In this document: positions 40,326-47,943 of the stretch, in pieces
Position numbering within the stretch: position 1 is the first letter of the stretch
Layout of the letters: each line of letters begins with the position of its first letter
Assembly (NCBI RefSeq): GCF_024362325.1
Contig: NZ_CP101497.1
Coordinates: forward strand, 1,674,001 to 1,738,000
Length of the DNA: 64,000 nucleotides
DNA from: Microcella humidisoli
GTDB lineage: Bacteria > Actinomycetota > Actinomycetes > Actinomycetales > Microbacteriaceae
Reading direction: 5' to 3'
Notes under the pieces: model-generated
The model's database searches: none
The model's input: the letters and a program-made list of their open reading frames with translations, nothing else
Told to the model about the DNA's origin: nothing
Translations under genes and position numbers: made by a program

Positions 40326-42020
40326 TTACCGCACGTACACCGTGCTGAACGGCCCGCGACGGCGCCGCTCGAGCTCGACCGCCGCCGCGCCCGTGAGCGT
40401 GAGCAGCAGCGCGAGGCCGATGAGGCCGGCGTTCTCGGCGGGACCGGTCATGGCGAGCGCGGGCTGCGGCCCGTCCATCGAGAGGTAGAGCAGCGTGCCG
40501 TCCGTCCCGACCGTGATGTAGGCCACTTCGGTCAGTCGTCCGGAGGGCCCCTGCCCGGTGAGCGTGATCGTGTGCGCTCCCGGCGTGATGTTCTGCGGCA
40601 GCGGAACAACCTGCACGAACCGACCGTCCAGGTCGGTCACGCCCTCGGTCACCGTCACGGGCGTCGAGCGCAGCACGAGGTCGTAGGCGGACTCGGGCTC
40701 GAGACCGCCACCCGAGACCTGCACATCGCTGCCCGGAAGGTAGTCGCCCACGCCCGCGGCGAGGGAGAGGTCGATGCCGGGGCTCGAGAAGACGGGCGCC
40801 TGCACGATGTTGTCGATGTACATGTAGGCACCCGCGGCGCCGCCCCAGCTCTTGTCGTAGCTGCCGGAGACGAAGACGAAGCGGTAGGTGCCGGCGGACG
40901 GGATGGCGACCGAGGTCGTCGTCCAGTCCTGCACCTCGCCGGTCGCGTCGATGACCTCGGTCTGCGCGCACGTGCTCGTGTTGAGCAGGTAGCCGAACAC
41001 GTGGAAGTCGTCGCTGTCGTCGACCGCCTTCCAGTCGAGGCTGATCTGCCGACCGGCCGCCACGGTGAACGGTGCGCTGACGATCGCCGGCCCGTGGATG
41101 ACGTAGCCGTCGTAGTCGCCCCCGAGATCGCTGTACAGCTCGAGGACCTTGCCCGCGCGACCCACGTCGGCGCCGTCGACGATCGAGATCTCGTACGACT
41201 CCTCGTCGAGACCCGCGTAGGCGGGCGTGTCACCGCGCAGGGTCGGGTCGGGGATGGCGCTCTCCGCTACGTCGAAGGCGTTCGACTGGTCGCTGCTCCA
41301 ATCCCACTCCGCGAGGTAGCTGTAGAGGGCCTCGACCGGGCTGACCGGCGCAGGCTCGTTCTCGGGAGCCGGGTCGCTCGGCGCGGGCTCGCCGGGCGCG
41401 GGCTCGGAAGGAGCGGGGTCAGCCGGGGTCGGCTCGCTGGGCGTCGGATCGCTGGGCGTCGGCTCAGACGGCTCCGGGTCGACCGGCGTCGTCTCCTCCG
41501 GCTGCGGTGCCGGTTCGGTCTCGGGGGCCGGCTCGGTCTCCGGGCCGGGTTCGCCCTCGCCGGGGTCGGGCACGCTCGAGAACGAGAAGTCGGGCTCGCC
41601 GACGGGCGCCATCGCCACCTCGAGCAGGTAGTAGCCGTCCCAGTCGTTCCAGACGAGGCGGTCGCCGAGGATCGTGATCGGGTCGCCGGTGAAGGCGTCG
41701 TGCACGTAGTAGTGGTCCGAGTCGAGATCGGGCACGTTCGCGTAGGTGCGATCCCACACGGCCTCGGCCTCGTCGGCGTATTCGCGCAGGTTGGTGTAGT
41801 CGGAGGTGTCGACGGTCGTGCAGCCACCGAGCGACGTCACGCCGAGGTCGATGGCCTGGTTGACCGTCGTCCATCCCGTGATGCTCGTGGAGCCGATCGC
41901 GTCGGCCTCGAACCCTCCGTTGGTGATGGTCGAACTCGCTGCGTTCGCGGTGAAAGCGGGGCCGACCGCGAGGGCGGTGCCGATGGTGAGCGCGATCGCC
42001 GCGCGGGATCTCTTGTTCAT
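40326..42020 (-). CDS. Secreted surface protein with LAMTG sortase-E-type anchor
   Basis: 564 aa. Signal peptide: MNKRSRAAIALTIGTALAV then an AxA-type end (TANA). An NGGFE-type beta domain starts at about residue 31 (ITNGGFEADAIG) and is interrupted by an acidic Pro/Thr/Ser linker of about 75 residues (PEP/SDP/TPS repeats). A jelly-roll-like part follows (GYVIHGPAIVSAPFTVAAG, TYRFVFVSGSYDKSWGGAAG), then an Ig-like segment with LPQNITPGAHTITLTGQG. The C-terminus has LAMTG at 522-526, a hydrophobic helix and ELERRRR: a class E (LAXTG) sorting signal. Probably covalently attached to peptidoglycan. Role unknown; carbohydrate binding is possible. Confidence 0.78.
   Translation of the reverse strand: MNKRSRAAIALTIGTALAVGPAFTANAASSTITNGGFEADAIGSTSITGWTTVNQAIDLGVTSLGGCTTVDTSDYTNLREYADEAEAVWDRTYANVPDLDSDHYYVHDAFTGDPITILGDRLVWNDWDGYYLLEVAMAPVGEPDFSFSSVPDPGEGEPGPETEPAPETEPAPQPEETTPVDPEPSEPTPSDPTPSEPTPADPAPSEPAPGEPAPSDPAPENEPAPVSPVEALYSYLAEWDWSSDQSNAFDVAESAIPDPTLRGDTPAYAGLDEESYEISIVDGADVGRAGKVLELYSDLGGDYDGYVIHGPAIVSAPFTVAAGRQISLDWKAVDDSDDFHVFGYLLNTSTCAQTEVIDATGEVQDWTTTSVAIPSAGTYRFVFVSGSYDKSWGGAAGAYMYIDNIVQAPVFSSPGIDLSLAAGVGDYLPGSDVQVSGGGLEPESAYDLVLRSTPVTVTEGVTDLDGRFVQVVPLPQNITPGAHTITLTGQGPSGRLTEVAYITVGTDGTLLYLSMDGPQPALAMTGPAENAGLIGLALLLTLTGAAAVELERRRRGPFSTVYVR
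41340..41570 (-). repeat. Degenerate repeat encoding a Pro/Glu/Ser/Asp linker
   Basis: Short imperfect repeats of about 12-18 bp encode alternating PEP, SEPTPSDPTP and PAPETEP units within the LAMTG surface protein. Typical wall-spanning spacer; length is likely to vary between strains. Confidence 0.8.
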
Positions 42021-42138
42021 GGGGTGGACTCCTCACGAGTGATGGTGAACCGGATTCGCCGATACACGCACAGTGTGCTCTCGTGAGCGCGCCCGCGATA
42101 GGGACGTTGGTCACCCAAAACGGGGGATAGTCCCGATT

Positions 42139-42159
42139 CATGTTCGCTTCGCGAACATG
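42139..42159 (-). terminator. Hairpin after the small membrane protein gene
   Basis: CATGTTCGC (42139-42147) and GCGAACATG (42151-42159), perfect 9-bp stem with a TTC loop, 12 bp beyond the stop at 42172. The rest of the 42021-42171 gap has the upstream region of the surface protein and no gene. Confidence 0.6.
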
Positions 42160-42171
42160 CGGGCGAGGGCC

Positions 42172-42369
42172 CTAGTCGTCGAGTTCGAGCGGGTCGTTCG
42201 CCCGGTTCTCCTCGATCACGGTGCCCACGGCGACGGCGACGCTGATGCCCCAGCTGACCCACATGAGGGCGAGCCGCCAGTCGCGCGGGCCGGTGCGGGT
42301 CGCGTTGATGACGCCGACGGCCGAGAACGCGGCGCCGATGACGGCTCCGTTGAAGATGTACCTGCGCAT
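42172..42369 (-). CDS. Small two-helix membrane protein
   Basis: 65 aa from the ATG at 42369, which has AGGAGG 4 nt upstream; an earlier in-frame start at 42393 would cover that site. Two hydrophobic helices (about residues 5-25 and 33-53) flank a short basic loop (NATRTGPRDWRLA), and the tail is acidic (ENRANDPLELDD). No recognised family. Common type of small actinobacterial envelope protein; divergent from the TetR gene. Confidence 0.65.
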   Translation of the reverse strand: MRRYIFNGAVIGAAFSAVGVINATRTGPRDWRLALMWVSWGISVAVAVGTVIEENRANDPLELDD

Positions 42370-42466
42370 GCGGCCTCCTAGGTTCTGCTCCACGCTAGCG
42401 GCTGGGGCCCGGGCGAGGGGCGGCTTGACACGGAGTCTGTGACCATGCCCAGAGCATCCTTCGAAA

Positions 42467-42502
42467 CTGACCGACTGGTCAGAGGGCTGGCCGATCGGTC
42501 AG
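42467..42502. promoter_or_regulatory. Tandem TetR-type operators, 20 bp apart
   Basis: CTGACC-GACT-GGTCAG (42467-42482) and CTGGCC-GATC-GGTCAG (42487-42502) are two copies of one inverted repeat in exactly 20-bp register, so two dimers would bind the same DNA face. They end 12 bp before the TetR ATG and overlap the expected promoter (TAGCGT at 42503-42508 looks like the -10). Strong case for autoregulation of the whole operon. Confidence 0.75.
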
Positions 42503-42514
42503 TAGCGTGGAGGC

Positions 42515-43072
42515 ATGTCCCTCCATGACCAGCTTCGCGCTGTCGCGCTCGCCGAGTTCGCGGCCGCCGGATACGCGGCGACCTCGCTGCAGCGCATCGC
42601 CGATCTCGCGGGGACCTCGAAAGCGAGCGTGCTCTACCACTTCGCCTCGAAGGAGCAGCTGCTCGCCGAGATCGTGAGCCCCGCGCTCGACGACCTCGAG
42701 CAGCTCATCACGCCCCTCGACGACCACGGTGGACTGCGGCGCGCCGACTTCGTCGAGCGCTTCGTCGACCTGCTGCTACTGCATCGCCAGGTCGTGCCCC
42801 TCGTCATCAATCAGGGGGCGACGCTCGACGACGTGCCCGTCATGCACCGGGCGACCGAACTCATGCGCCGCGTGGCCGAGCTGTTCCGGCTCGCGAGCGG
42901 CTCCACGATCGAGAAGCTGCGCTTCGGCGTGGCGTTCGGCGGTGTCGCCTACACGCTGGCGGCCGCCGAACGACTGGGACTCAACGGCGAGATCCCGATC
43001 GACGAGGTGCGCTCTGCACTGCTCGAGATCCTGCACGACCTGCTCGTGCCCGCCGACTCCCGAACCCCCTAA
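42515..43072 (+). CDS. TetR-family repressor
   Basis: 185 aa. The N-terminal HTH reads FAAAGYAATSLQRIADLAGTSKASVLYHFASKEQLL (residues 12-48), the classic TetR pattern; the C-terminal helices form the ligand-binding and dimer domain. It is 10 nt upstream of the MMPL transporter gene and preceded by two operator-like repeats. It likely represses itself, the MMPL transporter and the YhgE/Pip gene until an envelope-active compound or exported substrate is bound. Ligand unknown. Confidence 0.9.
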   Translation: MSLHDQLRAVALAEFAAAGYAATSLQRIADLAGTSKASVLYHFASKEQLLAEIVSPALDDLEQLITPLDDHGGLRRADFVERFVDLLLLHRQVVPLVINQGATLDDVPVMHRATELMRRVAELFRLASGSTIEKLRFGVAFGGVAYTLAAAERLGLNGEIPIDEVRSALLEILHDLLVPADSRTP

Positions 43073-43082
43073 GGACGCCCCG

Positions 43083-45944
43083 ATGGCCACGCTCCTCTAC
43101 CGGCTCGGCCGGTTCTCCTACCGCCGCGCCCGCCTCGTCATCGTCGCCTGGCTCGTGGTGTTCGCCGCGACGATCGGCGGCGGCCTCGCGCTCGGCGGGC
43201 AGACCGACGAGACCTTCAGCATCCCCGGCACCGAGTCGCAGGTCGCGCTCGACCAGCTCAACGCGCTCTTCCCGGCCGTCTCGGGGGCGAGCGCGCAAGC
43301 CGTGGTCGTCGCGCCCGAGGGTGCAGCGGTGACGGATGCCGGCATTCGCGACCAGATCGACACCCTCGAGCGCGCCCTCATCGGCGTCGACGGCGTCGAC
43401 TCGGTGCTCGGTCCGTTCGACGAGTTCGCCGACGGCCAGGTGAGCGACGACGAGGCCGTGGCGATCGTGCGCGTGCAGCTCGACGGCGCGTCGTCCGACA
43501 TCTCGGAGGAGACGATCGCGGCGCTCGTCGCGACGGCCGAGACGGTCGACGTGCGCGTCGAATTCGCCGGGCAGGTGTTCCAAGACACGACGGTCGGCCT
43601 CACGGTCAGTGAGGTGCTCGGCGTGCTGTTCGCCGGCGCCGTGCTCATCATCACCTTCGGCTCGCTGCGCGCGGCGTGGATGCCCCTCGCGACCGCGCTC
43701 ATCGGCGTCGGCATCGTCGTCGGCGCCATCCTCGGGCTCGCGGCGTTCCTGCCGGTCTCGAGTTCGGCGCCCCTGCTCGCCGTCATGATCGGCCTCGCCG
43801 TTGGTATCGACTACGCGCTCTTCATCCTGTCGCGGCATCGCGGTCAGCTCGCCCGGGGAATGGACCCGGCCGAGTCGGCGGCCGTCGCGGTCGGCACGGC
43901 GGGCAGCGCTGTCGTATTCGCGGGAGCGACCGTCATCATCGCGCTGCTCGGTCTGCTCGTGGTCGGCGTGCCGTTCCTCTCGGTCATGGGCGTCGGCGCG
44001 GCCTTCGCGGTGCTCATCGCCATCGCCGCCGCGGTCACCCTGCTGCCCGCCCTGCTCGGCGTCGCCGGCGCGAAGCTCGTGCCGCGCGAGGGCTCGCGAG
44101 CCTGGAAGCGCGCCCACCCCGACGCCACGACGGCGCCGACCATGGGCCGGAGGTGGGTGCGCGGCGTCATGAAGCGCCCCGTGCTCACGAGCATCTCGGT
44201 CGTGGCCGTGCTCGGCGTGCTCTCGATCCCGGCCTTCTCGCTCGATCTCAACCTGCCCGACGGCGGCAGCGAGCCCGCCGGCTCGACGCAGCGCGAGGCC
44301 TACGACATCATCGCCGACGCCTTCGGGCCCGGCACGGCTGGCCCTCTGCTCGTGACGCTCGACATCACGCAGACGACCGACATCCTCGACGACCTCGCGG
44401 CGATCCGGGGCGAGCTCGAGCAGGTCGACGGGGTCGCGAGCGTGAGCCCCGGCATCCCGTCGCCGGGCCTCGAGACCGCGATCTTCCAGGTGGCGCCCGA
44501 GACGGCGCCCGACGACCCGGCGACCAAGCTCGTCGTCGCCGACCTGCGCGCGGCCGGCGACGCCATCGAGGAGGAGTTCGGCACGCCGCTCGCCGTGACG
44601 GGCGTCACCGCGGTCGGCATCGACATCTCGACGCGGCTGACCAACGCGCTCGTCCCCTTCGGCCTCGTCGTCGTGGGACTGTCGGTCGTGCTGCTCATGG
44701 CGGTGTTCCGCTCGGTGCTCGTGCCCGTCAAGGCGGCACTGGGCTTCCTGCTCTCGGTCGGCAGCGCGATGGGCGTCACCGTCGCGGTCTTCCAGTGGGG
44801 ATGGGGCGCCGAGCTGCTGCACGCCGAGCCCGGCCCCATCCTCAGCTTCATGCCCATCATCCTCATGGCCGTGCTGTTCGGGCTCGCCATGGACTACGAG
44901 GTCTTCCTCGTCTCGGGCATGCGCGAGGAGTTCGTGCGCACGGGCGAGCCGCGCCGCTCGATCGAAGACGGCTTCGCGAACGGCGCGCGCGTCGTCACGG
45001 CCGCGGCGCTCATCATGTTCTTCGTCTTCGCGGCCTTCGTGCCGGAGGGATCGGGCCTCATCAAGCCCATCGCCCTGAGCCTCGCGGTCGGCATCGCGAT
45101 CGACGCCTTCGTCGTGCGCATGACGCTCGGCCCCGCGCTCATGGCGCTCTTCGGGCGCGCGGCCTGGTGGTTCCCGCGCGCGCTCGACCGCACCCTGCCC
45201 GACCTCGACGTCGAAGGCGAGAAGCTGCGCCATCACCGCGACCACCGCGCGTGGGCGGCCGAGCAGGGCGACGCCGTCATCGTGGCCGATCGCCTCGGTT
45301 TCGAGGGCACGGATGCGCAGCTCACGCTCGTCGCCGGCCCCGGCACGCGCGTGGACCTGGTCGGCGAGGGCGCGACCCGCCGGCTCGCGGGTGCGACGCT
45401 CGCCGGCTACCTGCCGCCGCGCTCGGGCCGCGCGGTCGTCGCCGATGCCGTGCTCCCCTCCGAAGCCGGACGCGCCTCGCGCCGCGTGACGCTCGTCGAC
45501 GTGAGCGGCGACCGGCTCGCGCCGACCGTGACGATCGCCGCGCTCGTGAGCGAGCGCATCGCGCTCGCGGCCGGCTACCCGCGCGGCCTGCGCCGAACCC
45601 GGCGCTGGATCGCCCGCCTCACGACCGCGCTCGCCTCCCTCGGCGTCGAGCCGCTCGGTGTCGCCGACCCCGAGACGGCCGTCGCGGCGCTCGACCCCCG
45701 CCGTCGCGCGCTCGTGCTCGCCGCGGTCGCCACGCTCGACGCGACCCCCGTGATCGTGCTCGACCATCGCGATGACGCCTTGACCGGCGACGACATCGCC
45801 CTGCTCGACGCGCTCGTGCAGCGCCTCGCCCCCGCTCCCGTCGTGCGGGTGTGGGGCCGCGAGCCCGGCAGCCCGGCCGCGGACGGCGCGCTGACCGTCG
45901 ACCTCGACTCCGCATCCACCCTCATCGAAAGGAGCGGCGCATGA
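43083..45944 (+). CDS. MMPL/RND transporter fused to an apparently inactive ABC ATPase-like domain
   Basis: 953 aa. Residues 1-700 form an MMPL transporter: helix 1 at 19-40, an extracellular domain at about 45-165, helices 2-6 at about 175-345, a second extracellular domain, and helices 7-12 to about 695. GLAVGIDYALFILSRHR and LFGLAMDYEVFLVSGMREE are the proton-relay Asp motifs. The C-terminal 240 residues look like an ABC nucleotide-binding domain that has lost catalysis. VDLVGEGATRR (about 757-767) sits where Walker A should be, then AGYLPPRSGRAVVAD. LDPRRRALVLAA replaces the LSGGQ helix, and PVIVLDHRDD (889-898) is Walker B with His895 for the catalytic Glu. ATGA overlap with the YhgE gene. 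The MMPL part is certain; the ABC resemblance is my inference. Confidence 0.85.
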   Translation: MATLLYRLGRFSYRRARLVIVAWLVVFAATIGGGLALGGQTDETFSIPGTESQVALDQLNALFPAVSGASAQAVVVAPEGAAVTDAGIRDQIDTLERALIGVDGVDSVLGPFDEFADGQVSDDEAVAIVRVQLDGASSDISEETIAALVATAETVDVRVEFAGQVFQDTTVGLTVSEVLGVLFAGAVLIITFGSLRAAWMPLATALIGVGIVVGAILGLAAFLPVSSSAPLLAVMIGLAVGIDYALFILSRHRGQLARGMDPAESAAVAVGTAGSAVVFAGATVIIALLGLLVVGVPFLSVMGVGAAFAVLIAIAAAVTLLPALLGVAGAKLVPREGSRAWKRAHPDATTAPTMGRRWVRGVMKRPVLTSISVVAVLGVLSIPAFSLDLNLPDGGSEPAGSTQREAYDIIADAFGPGTAGPLLVTLDITQTTDILDDLAAIRGELEQVDGVASVSPGIPSPGLETAIFQVAPETAPDDPATKLVVADLRAAGDAIEEEFGTPLAVTGVTAVGIDISTRLTNALVPFGLVVVGLSVVLLMAVFRSVLVPVKAALGFLLSVGSAMGVTVAVFQWGWGAELLHAEPGPILSFMPIILMAVLFGLAMDYEVFLVSGMREEFVRTGEPRRSIEDGFANGARVVTAAALIMFFVFAAFVPEGSGLIKPIALSLAVGIAIDAFVVRMTLGPALMALFGRAAWWFPRALDRTLPDLDVEGEKLRHHRDHRAWAAEQGDAVIVADRLGFEGTDAQLTLVAGPGTRVDLVGEGATRRLAGATLAGYLPPRSGRAVVADAVLPSEAGRASRRVTLVDVSGDRLAPTVTIAALVSERIALAAGYPRGLRRTRRWIARLTTALASLGVEPLGVADPETAVAALDPRRRALVLAAVATLDATPVIVLDHRDDALTGDDIALLDALVQRLAPAPVVRVWGREPGSPAADGALTVDLDSASTLIERSGA

Positions 45945-47818
45945 CCGCCGCCTCGCCCCTCGCCCCCGCGCCGGTTACTCCGACGCCGCTCGCCCATCGC
46001 GGGCGACTGCGCCGCTGGCTCACCATGGTCGCCGCCGTCGCCGTGCCCCTCGCCCTCGTCGGCATCGCGCTCGCCGCGGTCGGCAGCGAGTCGAGCGCGC
46101 TCGAGCGCATCCCCGCCGCCGTCGTCAACGACGACGAGCTGCTCACGACGACCACCGCCGACGGCGAGGAGCAGATCGTGTTCGCGGGCCGCCAGCTCGT
46201 GACCGAGCTCACCGGTGGCGACGGCACCGGGTTCGACTGGCGCGTGACGGGCGCCGACGAGGCCGCCGCGGCACTCGAGCGCGGCGAGGTCTACGCGGTG
46301 CTCACGATCCCCACCGACTTCTCGGCCTCCCTGCTGACGATCGGCACTCCCGACCCCGTGCAGGCGCAGCTCGAGATCGAGACCGACGACGCGCACAGCT
46401 ACCTCGCGGGCTCGGTCGTGCAGGCCGTCGGCAGCGGACTCGCCCAGCAGTTCGGCGCCGCCATCACGGCCCAGTACCTCGACGGACTGACGACGGGCCT
46501 CGGCGAGCTCGGTGCGGCCCTCGGCGAGGCCGCCGACGGCGCGACGCAGCTCGGCGACGGCGCGAGCGAGCTCAGCGCGGGTCTCGGCGAGCTGAGCGCC
46601 GGCGCGAGCGCCTCGGCGAGCGGTGCGCGCGCGCTCTCGGCAGGGGTGGGCGAGTACACGGGGGGCGTCAGCAGCCTCTCGAGCGGTCTCGGCGAGCTGC
46701 GGGCCGGAGCCCGCCAGCTCGATCCCCTGCAGCAGGCCGCGGCGAGCATCCCGTCGAGCGCGGGCGCCCTCGCGGGCGACCTCGCCGCGCTCGCCCCCGC
46801 GATCGCGGCCTCGAACCTCAGCCCGGCTGACCAGCAGGCGCTCCTCGACGCCATCACCGACGCGCAAGTGCTTGCGGGAACAGCCTCCGCCGTGATTCCG
46901 CCGCTCAATGGCGGACTCGACGGCATCCAGTCGGGCATCGCGCAGAGCGCGAGCGGAGCGGCGGCCCTCGCCGCCGGCGGGCCCGCGCTGCGCTCGGGCG
47001 CGGCCGACCTCGCCGGGGGGCTCGGCGCGCTCGCGGGCGGCACCTCGGAGATCACCTCGGGCGCCGAGTCGCTCGCCTCGGGCGTCGACGAGCTCGCCTC
47101 GGGGCTCTCCTCCGGTGCGGGACAGGTGCCCGAGGCGGGCGACAGCAGCGTGGCGAGCGAGCCTGTCGTCGTCGAGTCGACGCGCGTCAACGCCGTCGAC
47201 GGCGTCGGATCGGTCATCGCCGAGACGCTCGTGCCCATCGGGCTCTGGATCGGCGCGCTCGCGACCTTCCTCGCGCTGCGGCCGGCGGCGCGCGGCGTCA
47301 TCGGCACCTCGGCGGCGGGCGGCATCATCGTGCGTCGGGCCGTCGGCCGGGCATCCCTCATCGCGCTGGCCCAGGCCGCCCTCGTGACCGTGCTCGTGCA
47401 TGCCGTGAGCGGCATCGACCTCGCGCTGCTGCCCGCGACGCTCGCGCTCACGAGCATCATCGCGCTCGCGTTCACGGCGCTGCACGCGGCGCTCACGCTC
47501 ACGCTCGGGCGGGCCGGGCTTGTCGTCTCGCTGCTGCTGCTCGCCGTGCAGATCGTCGCGACGGGTGGCCTCATCCCGATCGCGGCGCTCGCCGACCCGT
47601 TCCCCGCGCTGAGCGCGGTGCTGCCGCTCACCTACGCCGTCGACGGCATGCAGGCGCTCTTCGCCGGGGGAGACCCCGCGCGCATCGTCGCGGCCGTCGC
47701 CGCCATGGCCCTGCTCGGCGGGGTGTCGCTGCTCGTCGCGCGCCTCGCGGCGGGGCGCGCCCGCCGACGGGATGCCCTCGCCGCGTTCGCCCCGACCCTC
47801 GCGACCGCCGCGGTGTGA
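45941..47818 (+). CDS. YhgE/Pip-family membrane protein
   Basis: 625 aa. An N-terminal helix (about residues 25-46) is followed by an extracellular domain (SALERIPAAVVNDDELLTTT), then a long stretch of LGELxxGAxxL-type repeats (about 185-420) with heptad-like spacing. The end has about six membrane helices of the ABC-2 fold (LVPIGLWIGALATFLALRPA to the last helix near 600). The family includes phage infection protein Pip and YhgE/EsaA-like exporters. It begins at an ATGA overlap with AAGGAG upstream, so it is coupled to the MMPL-ABC-like fusion. An ABC-2 type membrane protein with no separate ATPase gene nearby is notable. Confidence 0.87.
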   Translation: MTAASPLAPAPVTPTPLAHRGRLRRWLTMVAAVAVPLALVGIALAAVGSESSALERIPAAVVNDDELLTTTTADGEEQIVFAGRQLVTELTGGDGTGFDWRVTGADEAAAALERGEVYAVLTIPTDFSASLLTIGTPDPVQAQLEIETDDAHSYLAGSVVQAVGSGLAQQFGAAITAQYLDGLTTGLGELGAALGEAADGATQLGDGASELSAGLGELSAGASASASGARALSAGVGEYTGGVSSLSSGLGELRAGARQLDPLQQAAASIPSSAGALAGDLAALAPAIAASNLSPADQQALLDAITDAQVLAGTASAVIPPLNGGLDGIQSGIAQSASGAAALAAGGPALRSGAADLAGGLGALAGGTSEITSGAESLASGVDELASGLSSGAGQVPEAGDSSVASEPVVVESTRVNAVDGVGSVIAETLVPIGLWIGALATFLALRPAARGVIGTSAAGGIIVRRAVGRASLIALAQAALVTVLVHAVSGIDLALLPATLALTSIIALAFTALHAALTLTLGRAGLVVSLLLLAVQIVATGGLIPIAALADPFPALSAVLPLTYAVDGMQALFAGGDPARIVAAVAAMALLGGVSLLVARLAAGRARRRDALAAFAPTLATAAV

Positions 47819-47820
47819 GG

Positions 47821-47849
47821 TGCGGGATGCTCCGGCCGAGCATCCCGCA
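47821..47849 (+). terminator. Terminator of the MMPL-YhgE operon
   Basis: TGCGGGATGCTC (47821-47832) pairs perfectly with GAGCATCCCGCA (47838-47849), 5-nt loop, directly after the YhgE stop. Confidence 0.75.
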
Positions 47850-47896
47850 TCGCCGCCCCGGCACCGCGCTCACCGCCCCCACGCAGCAGCGCGGGC

Positions 47897-47915
47897 CGCG
47901 GGCTCGAAGCCCGCG
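47897..47915. terminator. Second hairpin between convergent operons
   Basis: CGCGGGCT (47897-47904) and AGCCCGCG (47908-47915) around a CGA loop, 29 bp beyond the stop of the convergent permease gene at 47944. Likely ends transcription from that side. Confidence 0.6.
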
Positions 47916-47943
47916 ACCCGCGCCGGTCAGTGCTCGCCGAGCA

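Noticed and set aside
41340..41570. Repeat-rich stretch as a candidate array or mobile element
   Set aside because: Degenerate codon-level repeats that encode a Pro-rich wall spacer in an open frame.
42981..45767. 928-codon antisense frame across the MMPL gene
   Set aside because: Same GC-driven shadow effect; low-complexity charged translation and no start context.
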